A stretch of 64,000 nucleotides of DNA from Phlebopus portentosus. Its lineage: Eukaryota > Basidiomycota > Agaricomycetes > Boletales > Boletinellaceae. Location: the NCBI GenBank assembly GCA_037892935.1, contig JAYXKI010000008.1, positions 1,612,001-1,676,000 on the forward strand, read 5' to 3'. The translations under genes and the position numbers were made by a program. The notes under the pieces were generated by a model that saw only the letters and a program-made list of their open reading frames with translations, was not told where the DNA came from and ran no database searches. Shown here piece by piece: positions 23,341 through 33,836 of this stretch. Within the stretch, counting starts at the first letter, position 1, and each line of letters starts with the position of its first letter.

Positions 23341-24683
23341 TGTAAGAAGCATCGACACGCTAGGTCCGAGATCGCACACGTGACACGTGTTCCGCGGTGA
23401 TCAGCATCATAACAGCGGAACTCAGTGCGGATCGATTCGATTCGAAGTGGAACGGACTACTGTAGCCTCTCGCACTCGACCGCTGCGTAGGAAGAACCTT
23501 TGGACGCTCGAGCCACCCAGTCGAAAACTTACAAAGGCTGACTTAGCTAGCTCGTCTTACTAAACCCAGGCACGAAAGGTAAATTGAAGGATCCGCAATC
23601 GGCCCCCGACACCTCCCAAGTTTCGACCCAATGCGATGCACTCCGGCTTTTCCCCTTTTGAGTCCCATATGCGTTCATATTTTGTTTTGTTCCTTATGAT
23701 TCTTATGCTCATTATTCCGTGTGCGCTCACATTTCGTATTATGCTCTATGGTCATTATCTCGCCACCTTCCAGATATGCTCACCTCGTACCTTGTTCCCG
23801 TGCGTTCCCTTATGATTTTCACTTCCGATTTCCTTTCGTTATGCTCCCTGACGCTCCGATGGCTCAGGTTCGGACCAAGTTATAAATAGGCGAGCAACTT
23901 GTAGTAGGAGCCCAGTTTTTAGCCCGGAGAGTCTTAGCAGAAAACAGTTTGGCTCGGGCTAGAACCCACTTCAGCTATGGTCGAGACCAATTCGACTTTT
24001 CCTGTACTCTCCTCGACTCTATCTCTCAAAAATACACGATAGTTCTGTCTCATACGCCTCGAGTCTCCTGCTCTGCAGTCGTACCCGAGCCCAGTGTGAT
24101 CAGTTCAACCCGTGTTCAAAACAGAGACCCTCATCTCTCCTCCCTACGCCTCTACGCAAGGTCTCACTTGAGTCCCTTGCGTATTGCTTCGTTCTGCGTC
24201 GTATCGCTCCGTTTTGTTTCGTAACCCACCGAAACCCGTCGTAACTCATCGTAACCCGTTATATTGTGTCGGATCCTCGAAAGGATCACCTTCGTATCAT
24301 CAGCGCTTAGGGGAAGTCCTTCTCTAAGCTTCGTCTCATCGTCTTCTGCCTCCAGGGTTTGAATCCATCGAGGGATTACCTGTGAGGACATCGATTACCT
24401 TCGCACCGCCACCGCCGATGCCCCTTGCTTCGACTTCTCCCGCCTTGCTTCTTCGCCTATCTCCTTTAATCCAACCCCCCCCCCTCGCATACATCCAGCA
24501 GCCTTCAATCCCATTTCTCCTCCATCCCTTCCGGAACTGCTCCGGAACCCAGATCGACGCATCAGCGCTTCTCTAGTTTTCCCCCCAAAGTCACCCTTCT
24601 CTTTCCCACTCGTTTTAATCTTACCGAACAGCCCCCAAGAACTGTGACACTCCTCAGCTATCAGACAGTTCCTAGGAGTTTCA
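23341..24683 (+). repeat. 3' LTR of element B
   Basis: 1343 bp, TG..CA ends, preceded by the purine run CCGGGAGA. It differs from the 5' LTR at a small number of positions noticed by eye, for example the C-run length near 24475. Confidence 0.93.
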
Positions 24684-24841
24684 CCGCGTCTTCAAGTAAT
24701 CTAGCGCGGCAACAAACGGTGTGCCGTTATTGGTAACGAGTTCGGGGCATGCTCCATATCGACACAAAAGGTTCTGGAAGATAAACTGGCCTACGGTCTT
24801 ACCAGTTTCTTCATGAAGAAGTCTAAATTCGGGATACGCGG

Positions 24842-25834
24842 TGAAACGTGTCTGCTGGCTCTGAAGGACAACTGACAGTCTGAAGGTCTGAGTTCGACCT
24901 CTGGGGGTCAACCAGATGTGTACAATGTAAGAGGGAGTGTCTAAAATGTGAGGAGTGTATGCTGGTGTCGAGGGGAATGGCTTAGAGAAGGGGGAAACAA
25001 AATACAAAAGGGTGCCGTGTCAGAAGTGTAAACTGAGCCACCTACTCTGAGGTCGAAAACTAGCTAGCTAAGTCGATGATGTAAAATAAGAGATCAAAAG
25101 TACTCGTCGACACGATCCTAACAGATCAAGAATCACAATGAACGGATAAGAAATGAGGGAGATACAGACTGAACAAGATATCGGAAAACTATCATAAAAT
25201 CGGAACTTGGCGAAATGAAGCGGAACTCTGCGGAACTCGTGGGTGAAAATACTCGAAGATGAAGAACAATGAGACGAATCGAACGAATGCTGGACCGAGG
25301 TGATCGGTGGAGAACTGATGGAGATATAGCAAAATCGACGATCTGCTGGGCTGGAGTATATGCACAACTGGTGCAACTGTCGGAACTGGACTGGAACTCG
25401 AGGGAACGGACTAAGACGAAGCTGGGAGACTAGGGAACTTGACTTGAGATGATATGAGTCGAAACTGGGGCGTTCTGGGGCTCCTCCTTTTCATTAGAGC
25501 GGCACAGGAGGCTTATATACAGTAGTGAGCCACCCATACAACAAAGGCTCGAAACATGATTCAGGGAGATAAATAAGAAAAGAAACCAAATAAAATGTAA
25601 ATATGGACATCCAACCAAGTCATCTGCATCACAGCCTGTCGTCTGAAAGGGGTAGACAATAGAGAGTGAGGCTGGATGGAGGGGAACAGAAGGCTGCTGA
25701 ACCGTAAATGCACAACCTACTGATCCACACTGCAGATCCTTCCACATATGGTCAAGGTCGATCGTTCTGATGATTGGCATGTCAGATCATCCAAATAGAG
25801 TAGATCCGAGCTCAAATCCGCAGGTATCTCTACA
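24842..25834 (-). repeat. Family C solo LTR
   Basis: 993-bp insertion in the integrase region of element L. Read on the minus strand it starts TGTAGAGATACC and ends ACGTTTCA. A TATATAAG promoter-like run lies at about 25512-25519. The 4-bp duplication GCGG is perfect (24838-24841 and 25835-25838). It is not alignable by eye to LTR families A, B or D beyond the terminal bases. Open frames across it (for example 25430-25780) have no recognisable protein content. Confidence 0.8.
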
Positions 25835-28358
25835 GCGGTTAATGAACAACGCGCATGCATGATATACCGGAATCCACTCGATTTCGTCATGACCTTCGAG
25901 TCAATATGGATGCGTTGAAACAGAGGGGCTACCTCCGGTACGTTTGGTGGGATAAGAATATTCTTTGTCTGGGGTATCTGGCACTCATGACAGGTGCGCA
26001 CGAAATACTTCACGTCCTGTCCTAAGGATGGCCACCAAAATCTCTCCAGCAGTCGCATTTGAGTGCAGAAAATTCCTTTGTGTCCTAGATCATCGTGAGC
26101 TTGCTTAACTAGGTCCCATCTGCGTTTCGCTTCTATTACGACTTGGTGCCAACCGTTCTGCGCCTTTCTCCACAGACGGCCTCCCTTCACGAAGAAGTCA
26201 GCTGCGTACCTGATTAGCTTCGCATAGCCACTATCGCTAAGATTGTCTGGGCGTGTGAGATGCGTGGTTAGCTTCGTGACATCATCTAAGTGGCTATCCT
26301 TCCTTCTCGTGGATTCCGTAGAAGGAAATAGGTTCTCTGTCGCTGTTTTGCTAGGTGTTCCGCTCTGTTGCACTACTTGGTATGTCGAAACCGGCTCTTC
26401 TATCGCAAAACTGTACATTTCGTCTACCCAGTCTTCGTACGTTTCATCCGGAGGGGGGTCTTCTTCAGCTGCTCTTCGTCTGGATAATCCATCGGTACAC
26501 CGGAAATCGGCTGCTGGGATGTGTCTGAGCTTGAAACTGAAGAGAAGGATACCTGCGATCCATCTGTTAATGGTCGCATTGGGCTGCAGGTCGGGATTGT
26601 TGATCATCCCCTTGATGTATGCTGCGTCCATTTCGACTACTAGATTCCGAACTCCGATGAGATACAGTCGCATCACGTGCAATGCTCGAAATAAGCCGTA
26701 TAACTTGATTTTTGGCTGTGAATATGATGCCTGGGTCTGATTCCAGTTAATAGAACCGAATTGATTGATCCTTCGCCTTCCATCCGAGTGCTCTTGTCCT
26801 AAATACCAACCAACTCCAATAATAGACGAGTCTACTGCCAGTATTACTTCGTTGTCTGACGTGTAGTCGATTGCGCACAGCACCGGGCAAATAATAACGG
26901 CTTGCTTTAGTTCGTCCATTGCGTTCTGTTCTTCGTCTGTCCATGCGAAAATCTGGTTCTTCCTTGTCATGCGGTACAACGGGCGAGCGAGTTTCAAATA
27001 ATCCTTGACAAAAATCTGAAGGACTCCTACCATTCCCAGAAATCCTCGGACTTCCATCAGTGTTCTACATGGCGGCCAATCTCGTATCTTCTGTACTTTC
27101 GAATCGTCTGGCTTGCGTCCCTGGTACGTCAACTTGTGTCCAACGAATACGGCTGACTCCACACACGGAACCAACTTCTTTCCTGAAAACGTTCCTCCTA
27201 CGGCCTTCATTCGCTGCAAAATTCTGTTCACATCGCATATATGCTCATACACAAAACGACGAATATCGGAGTTTCCCGGTATGGTCTCGTATGAACTGTC
27301 TGGTAGCTCGTATCGTGATTTCGGACCTAAACCGGGCGCATTGTCTGCGAAAGGGTTTGTAACGTGCGGAATCTCGTCCTGAAGGATAAAGGCCACGTCG
27401 TTATGCATAATCTGCAAGGAATTGGTGTATCCCATTGGTAGAACCGTCATTCGAAATGTTCCCAAGGGTGTCTGGAACATAGTAAGATCTCGAGATTATT
27501 TGTCCAGCTTTCTTTGGTCGAATGCCACGAATAAATCCAACTCCGTGTAACAAGCTCGTCCACCACTGCTCTCCATGATCGTTTCGACGTTCGGTGGTAC
27601 TGCCAAGTCCTTGACCATAACCGCATTAAGATCCTGCAAGTCAATGATGGATCGCAACGTTTCTTTGTCTTTCTTTACCAAGCAAAACCATCTAGATCGA
27701 TACGACGAATTCGACGGTTCAATAACCCCGTTGCGAATCTTCTCTCAAATAAGTTCGAGGGCCTTGTCATGAATTCCCGAGGGAATTGGAATGCTCTTGT
27801 GCTGCCACGGTATATGCAGTATCGTGGGAATGCGTATCGGGTCAAAATACGTCAGATCGAGTGTTCCGCATTCAGATTCGGTCCATGCTAATGCTTCTTC
27901 CTGCAACATAATTAGATTCTTCACTAATAACCTCTCCGCCGGCCACAGAAAGGTATTCTCGTCGATCTTCAGTGCTTCCATCCTTTCGGCGGTTACACAA
28001 CCCGTGGGTTCGAACGGCTTCGGTACAACTGGCATCTCGGGCATCCCTCTCAACGGATCCGGATGCTGCCTTCGTACGATCCTGTATTCTTCTGGAAGGA
28101 CTCCCAAGATCAGCCTGACTTTCTGCGCTACTCGTTTGTAAGCCATTACCGCCGCGTCTTCTTCTTCCGGGGTTTCTAAGACACATGAACGATAAGACCG
28201 TTCTTCTTTGTCAGTAGTATAGCAATTTTTGTTTAATAAATAAGGCAATCATTGGTTGAAAAGAGATGGGATCATGTGTGAAATAAATTCAAAATCATAA
28301 GAAAATACCTGAACCGGCAATTGGTTACTACCATTCTCGTCTCACCGATTTCTCTCAA

Positions 28359-30752
28359 TCAGTTCCTTGACGCTTGCGGAAAACCCTTTGGAAGTGGTCC
28401 TTGCGCGATCGTTCGAATTCCGGTGGCCACTTTGCTTTGCTTTCTGCGATCATTCGGGTCCGTTAAGGTGATATGTTGGTCACCTGACGTGTAATCCTTC
28501 ATTTTGCACTCCGTAATAGCGAAAAACGGTCTCCCCAACAAGGCCTGGAAGGGAGCGTTCGGAACGACTTGCACTTGGAGCGAAACGTCAATCCCGGCTA
28601 TTGTGAACTTCGCATTAGAGATCATGCCAATGGTAGATGACCTAGCTGCGTCTGCTGTCTTGAGGATCATTCCTTTGTCAGGGGATAGGGGTATCTGAAG
28701 CTTCTCCCATACGTCTTCGCAGAGCAGACACACTACGGCTCCCTGGTCGAGCACGCATTTGACTTCCAGAGTGTCTTCAATCAACGCGCTAACGGTCCTG
28801 AGGGGCATGGATGCCTCTGCGGCAACGCCTTGTCCACTGAGTGCCAGTATTTCTTCCGTCGAAAGCGTTTCGCCTGTTTTGACTTGTTCCGACGCGAAAC
28901 GCCCAACTTGTAATGTAAGTGAATCATCTACGACCTCACCGTATTTGACTTCAGCCGCGTTGTATCTCTTCGCCGTCGTCAGCTCCTTCATCTGTTTCCT
29001 AACGTCCGGGGCGATTGAGAGGAGTTCACGTTGGCTGATGGTGATAGGGGTATCGAGGGTATGAGTCAGAACGTTGGAGACTGCGCTCGAGTCTTCTATT
29101 GGTATGACGTATTTATACTGGGGTTGTGATTTCCTGGTAATGTTGTCCTGCTGCGGTGACTGGAGTGACCTTGTCGAGGGCCACACACCACTCGGTGGCG
29201 CGGGCTGCGGTTTCGCCTGCGCCTTCTTATGAGGCTGAACTCTATGGATCTCTACGCCATCGGGCTTCGTTCTTCGTCCACCAGCTGCCTTCTTCTTCGC
29301 CTCGTTAATCAAAATCTCCAAACGTTCGATGTCGTAGTTTTCCTGCTCGTCCTGATCTTCTTCGTCGTGACTATATGCATACGCTGGACCAGCTTGATGG
29401 CTATATGCGGGCGTGACCGACTCGACCATCCCTACTGTGTGTGTCGCTGGGGCTTTAGCATGAAAGCTATCGATTCGTTCTTTGAGATTGTTCCCCGGTA
29501 GCGACCTTGTAATGAGACCGCCGTTCGGCAACACAATCCTTCCATCCTGGCTCCTAACGCACTTTCCGGCTTGGATGTACTCGAGAACCTTCGTACACGA
29601 TCGAATATAGTGTCCTGCTTCGCCGCAGAAGTTGCAAACTGGGTTTCGCGGAGTTTTGCTGCGTTCCACCCCTGGTCGATGCGGAACGTTCCCCTTGCTC
29701 AGGGCGTCGAGCGTAACCTGAAAACTCTTCAACGTATCCATTACCTTGGCCAAATCCACTTCTTCCTTCTTCACGATACTTGTCGAAGCTTCTCTGGTAG
29801 CTGGGGGTGGAAAGTTACTGCCGAAACTGCCCACAATCTTTCCTCCCAGCACGAAATTTGAATGTTCGAGCACGTCCTTAATCTTGTAAGGCGTAGACGA
29901 ATCGTGGTCTGGTAGCTTGATCTCGATACGACGAATGAGCGCCTCTCTAAGGTCTCCTGTAATTCCCATCAGGAACATCTCGTCAGCTTGGGACTCCAAG
30001 ATCTTTCCGTTCGTTATAAGATACTTAGAGCGCCTGACGAATTCTCGATGATATTCGCCTAGGTCTTCTCGGTTCTTGATCCCTTTCTTCACCCGTTCTA
30101 CGACCAAATGCTCCAGTTCTCCCTTGGAGTAGCATTTCCCTGCCGTGAGACTCGGGTATAGAGCTATAATCTCTCTCTTCACCGTCTCCACATCAGGGTT
30201 CGGGTCATTAATCTCATCGGTAGTCTCCCAAAGTTCCGCGACGTCGGTCTTCGCATAGTACAAGAACTTTCGGACGTGATCTCTATCGTTCCACGTGGCC
30301 TGTCTTGCGATTTCTGCAACGTCTTTGAAGAACCTAGGGAGTTCCTTTGGTTCTGAGCCATCAAACGTTGGGGCACGTTTGTCCCCACGCGAGGGCGGTT
30401 GGTACGCCATTGCAGTTTGTCGATTTGTAAGTTGTTGTAATACGTTAGCGTTAGCAGACAGACGAGCTATTATCGCTGCATTGCTGGCTAAGATCTGTTG
30501 AGTTCCAGTAGGTAGTTGGTAATTGGTAGGTGGGCTAGCTGGTCTGTTCGGTGAGCCTGGGGTGGAAGCTGGCACGGATGAGAGGTTGGGGAGTTCTGAA
30601 TCGGCGATGGTAGATGGGGAATGATCTAGGGAATTGGTGTTGGAAGGAATGGTGCTAACGGATTGTCGCAAGGGTGTTTCGCTGTGTTCCGCATTTTCCG
30701 CAGTGGAACGTAAGTTGCGATTGACAATCCTTGGCCTTCGAGTCGGCGGCAA
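28359..30752 (-). CDS. Gag-protease of element L, reading frame open
   Basis: The 797-codon frame shared with O and R. The first ATG is at 30410, and the frame continues open towards the LTR without an ATG. It has the CCHC knuckle CNFCGEAGHYIRSC and the protease motif CVLDQGAVVC. It is uninterrupted despite heavy damage in the same element's pol. The -1 heptamer is complementary to 28380-28386. Whether it is expressed is unknown because its 5' LTR is broken by a family B solo LTR. Confidence 0.85.
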   Translation of the reverse strand: MPPTRRPRIVNRNLRSTAENAEHSETPLRQSVSTIPSNTNSLDHSPSTIADSELPNLSSVPASTPGSPNRPASPPTNYQLPTGTQQILASNAAIIARLSANANVLQQLTNRQTAMAYQPPSRGDKRAPTFDGSEPKELPRFFKDVAEIARQATWNDRDHVRKFLYYAKTDVAELWETTDEINDPNPDVETVKREIIALYPSLTAGKCYSKGELEHLVVERVKKGIKNREDLGEYHREFVRRSKYLITNGKILESQADEMFLMGITGDLREALIRRIEIKLPDHDSSTPYKIKDVLEHSNFVLGGKIVGSFGSNFPPPATREASTSIVKKEEVDLAKVMDTLKSFQVTLDALSKGNVPHRPGVERSKTPRNPVCNFCGEAGHYIRSCTKVLEYIQAGKCVRSQDGRIVLPNGGLITRSLPGNNLKERIDSFHAKAPATHTVGMVESVTPAYSHQAGPAYAYSHDEEDQDEQENYDIERLEILINEAKKKAAGGRRTKPDGVEIHRVQPHKKAQAKPQPAPPSGVWPSTRSLQSPQQDNITRKSQPQYKYVIPIEDSSAVSNVLTHTLDTPITISQRELLSIAPDVRKQMKELTTAKRYNAAEVKYGEVVDDSLTLQVGRFASEQVKTGETLSTEEILALSGQGVAAEASMPLRTVSALIEDTLEVKCVLDQGAVVCLLCEDVWEKLQIPLSPDKGMILKTADAARSSTIGMISNAKFTIAGIDVSLQVQVVPNAPFQALLGRPFFAITECKMKDYTSGDQHITLTDPNDRRKQSKVATGIRTIAQGPLPKGFPQASRN

Positions 30753-30849
30753 AACCTGATGTTCTACAGGGACTCGAGCGGATTGGCTACGTGTAACTCG
30801 TCTGCTAGACGAATTTGGCGGGGTATTCGTAATGGTTGGACAGTGAAAT

Positions 30850-30869
30850 CCCCCTCGCCGTGGGCTCCA
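30850..30869 (-). other. Putative primer binding site of element L
   Basis: On the minus strand it reads TGGAGCCCACGGCG two bases inside the 5' LTR, identical to R and O. Confidence 0.6.
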
Positions 30870-30871
30870 CT

Positions 30872-33836
30872 TGAAACTTCTGTGGACGTTCTGATGCCGG
30901 ACAGGGAGTGTATAGTTCGAGGGGCTGCCCTAGAATACCTTCAAGCGGTCAGCAGAGAGTTACACCCGAGCTAAGGGCATGAAGGAATGGAGGGAAATAG
31001 GGATATACAATGGAAGGGCTTGAGGGATGTGAGGGAAGCACTCGAGGAAGAATTCCGAGGGTGAACTTCTTCCGAGATCGACGGTGGTGGTGCAAAGGCT
31101 AAATCGACTCTCCGGTGTAAGAAGCATCGACACGCTAGGTCCGAGATCGCGCACGTGACACGTGTTCCGCGGTGATCAGCATCATAACAGCGGAACTCAG
31201 TGCGGATCGATTCGATTCAAAGTGGAACGGACTACTGTAGCCTCTCGCACTCGACCGCTGCGTAGGAAGAACCTTCGGATGCTCGAGCCACCCAGTCGAA
31301 AACTTACAAAGGCTGACTTAGCTAGCTCGTCTTACTAAACCCAGGCACGAGAGGTAAATTGAAGGATCTGCAATCGGCCCCCGACACCTCCCAAGTTTCG
31401 ACGCGACGCGACGCACTCCGGCTTTTCCCCTTTTGAGTCCCATATGCGTTCATATTTTGTTTTGTTCCTTATGATTCTTATGCTCAATATTCCGTGTGCG
31501 CTCACATGTCGTATTATGCTCTATGGTCATTATCTCGCCACCTTCCAGATATGCTCACCTCGTACCTTGTTCCCGTGCGTTCCCTTATGATTTTCACTTC
31601 CGATTTCCTTTCGTTATGCTCCCTGACGCTCCGATGGCTCAGGTTCGGACAAATATATAAATAGGCGAGCAACTTGTAGTAGGAGCCCAGTTTTAGCCCG
31701 GAGAGTTTTAGCAGAAAACAGTTTAGCTCGGGCTTGAACCCACTTCAGCTACAGTCGAGACCAATTCGACTCTTCCTGTACTCTCCTCGACTCTATCTCC
31801 CACAAATACACGATAGTTCTGTCTCATACGCCTCGAGTCTCCTGCTCTGCAGTCGTACCCGAGCCCAGTGTGATCAGTTCAACCCGTGTTGAAGTCAGAG
31901 ACCCTCATCTCTCCTCCCTACGCCTCTACGCAAGGTCTCACTTGAGTCCCTTGCGTATCGCTTCGTTCCGCGTCGTATAGCTCCGTTTCGCTTCGTAACC
32001 CACCGAAACTCGTCGTAACTCGTCGTAACCCGTTATATCGTGTCGGATCCTCGAAGGGATCACCTTCAAATCGTCAGCGCTTAGGGGAAGTCCTTCTCTA
32101 AGCTTCGTCCCATCGTCTTCCGCCTCCAGGGTTTGAATCCATCGAGGGATTACCTGTGAGGACATCGATTACCTTCGCACCGCCACCGCCAATCCCCCTT
32201 GCTTCGACTTCTCCCGCCTTGCTTCTTCGCCTATCTCCTTTAATCCAATCCCCCCCCCTCGCGTACATCCAGCAGCCTTCAATCCCATTTCTCCTCCATC
32301 CCTTCCGGAACCGCTCCGGAACCCAGATCGACGCATCAGCGCTTCTCTAGTTTTCCCCCCAAGAGTCACCCTTCTCTTTCCACTCGTTTTAATCTTACCG
32401 AACAGCCCCCAAGAACTGTGACACTCCTCAGCTATCAGACAGTGCACAGGAGTTTCACCGGCTCAGCTGCGAGCTCTGGACTAAAGCCGACTAACCCAAG
32501 GCACAAGAACTAAATTAACTAAGCTACGCTAGTCGAACCACCAACCTGAACGTGACTAATTGACTGTGCTAACACACTGGTAAGCGACTGCAGCCGATCT
32601 CACTCGTAGTCTAAAGTGTCGGAACGCGGCATAACAATTCGAAACGCAATTCGATGGATGAAGGACAATTGCTGAGTGTGTCGAAATGTGATGCGAGGGA
32701 TGGAGGTGCGAAACGATGACGGAAGGGGACTGAGAGAATCTAAGGATATGTGTGGGATGATGAAACCGACCGTTTCTGATTGAAATGATGCGGAATAGCA
32801 CCGGGCTGGTCTTGAGGAAGCAGAGAGTGGAAAGTCAAGAGGAAAGGGGTGATATGGTGTCCTTTCCTGACGACAATGGAGAGGAGAAGGTGTTGCGAGA
32901 CCAAATGTGAGCGGCACGCAGAGTAACTGGGTTACGAGCGAAACCGGGCGAAACGGATCGAAACACGTGAGGGGGTCTTGTTTCGGGTGAGAGGAGATAG
33001 AGAAGCCTTTATACGATGACAGCGAACTATACGAACGCACAAACGGCTCTACTGCGAAGAGAGATCACCGATCGACTGTACAGAACACGAAATGTCGTAT
33101 ATTAGACTATAGAGATGAGAGAGTCCACTACGAACAAGTAGACTAGAGGTCAAGAGGCTTAGAGATGATGTGAGAACTGCAAGCTAAGCTCCCACTAAGC
33201 TCCGACTAAGCTCCCCTTCTACTACGAGAGCCGTGCTATATTTATACTAAACGTCCAAGGCTGAGCCTCCCAGCGGTCAGAGAACCTACATCATAAAGAA
33301 AAGGGAACGCATATCGCTATCTACAAAGGAGAGGAGCGCATATGAATGGTTTAAGGGACACATAGGTCAAAAGAAACAATACTAAGCATGTCTGGAACGA
33401 GAGCATAATGGATTAAAGGGGACGCATATAGAAAGGTCAGAATACGTGCGAAACCTTCGGAACCGGGTCTCTTTGAGCAGAACGAAGTGGAACTCGGGGA
33501 AACAACTCGGAAGGGCTCTGGATAGCCTGACAAAGTAAGTCTGCGATGTTTAACAAAGGAGAGGGACTGAGGACGAGGTTGCAGGGTCAAATCTCTTTGT
33601 CTGGAACGCGGATCCAAGGTCTGGAGACTTGTGATCGATGCGTGCAAACTCGATGCCGTGATTCTCCCGTCTTGATGGCCGATCAAAGAACGGTGCACGT
33701 GCCATCTGGACTATGGCGTTCTTGCTAAGTCTACTCGTTCGAGCGAAACCAGTTGAAACTGAGCAAAACCAGTCGGAACACCGCGGAACTGGTCGTAACG
33801 ACTCCGTACGTTCCCAAGCTTCAGACTTACTCTTCA
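30872..33836 (-). repeat. 5' LTR of element L, split by a family B solo LTR
   Basis: Without the 1342-bp insertion and its 4-bp duplication it is 1619 bp, the same as the 3' LTR of this element. The pieces are 30872-31115 and 32462-33836. Confidence 0.9.
31116..32457 (+). repeat. Family B solo LTR
   Basis: 1342 bp, TGTAAGAAGC to GAGTTTCA, flanked by CCGG on both sides (31112-31115, 32458-32461). TATAAATA at 31656-31663. No ATG is seen from the TATA box to the LTR end. Confidence 0.92.

Larger units (their letters stand above)
14538..24683 (+). mobile_element. Element B: family B Ty3/Gypsy retrotransposon, nearly complete
   Basis: 10,146 bp with LTRs of 1342 and 1343 bp and a perfect 4-bp duplication CCGC (14534-14537 and 24684-24687). 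It sits inside the integrase coding region of element L. Internal order is primer site, gag, pol, then an antisense gene before the 3' LTR, the same plan as family A but clearly diverged in sequence. Nonsense codons in gag (18311) and pol (21115, 21727) make this copy non-autonomous. The two LTRs are very similar, so insertion was fairly recent. Confidence 0.93.
13790..28386 (-). pseudogene. pol of element L, interrupted twice and with stops
   Basis: Pieces 25839-28386, 24688-24841 and 13790-14537 together give the protein encoded by R's pol: RT with FADD, RNase H, HHCC zinc finger, integrase DDE core and GPY/F-type C-terminus. In-frame stops lie at 28249-28251 (TGA), 27745-27747 (TGA) and 27496-27498 (TAA). 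The family C LTR breaks it just after the first integrase Asp region and element B breaks it inside the integrase core. The C-terminal piece ends at 13790 with an Asp/Glu-rich tail. The stop at 28249 is shared with element O but not R. Confidence 0.9.
9314..33836 (-). mobile_element. Element L: family A Ty3/Gypsy retrotransposon, minus strand, decayed
   Basis: The element spans two 1619-bp LTRs with gag, pol and the antisense Zn2Cys6 gene between them, all in the order seen in intact element R. Its flanks are GTGT (9310-9313) and GCAT (33837-33840). The unbroken LTR reads GCGT at this site, so both flank copies are CpG-transition derivatives of one duplication. The element itself received element B (14538-24683), a family C LTR (24842-25834) and a family B solo LTR (31116-32457). 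Gag remains open while pol and the antisense gene carry stops. Confidence 0.9.

Noticed and set aside
25430..25780. 116-codon minus-strand frame in the family C LTR
   Set aside because: Crosses the promoter-like region of the LTR and has no recognisable content.
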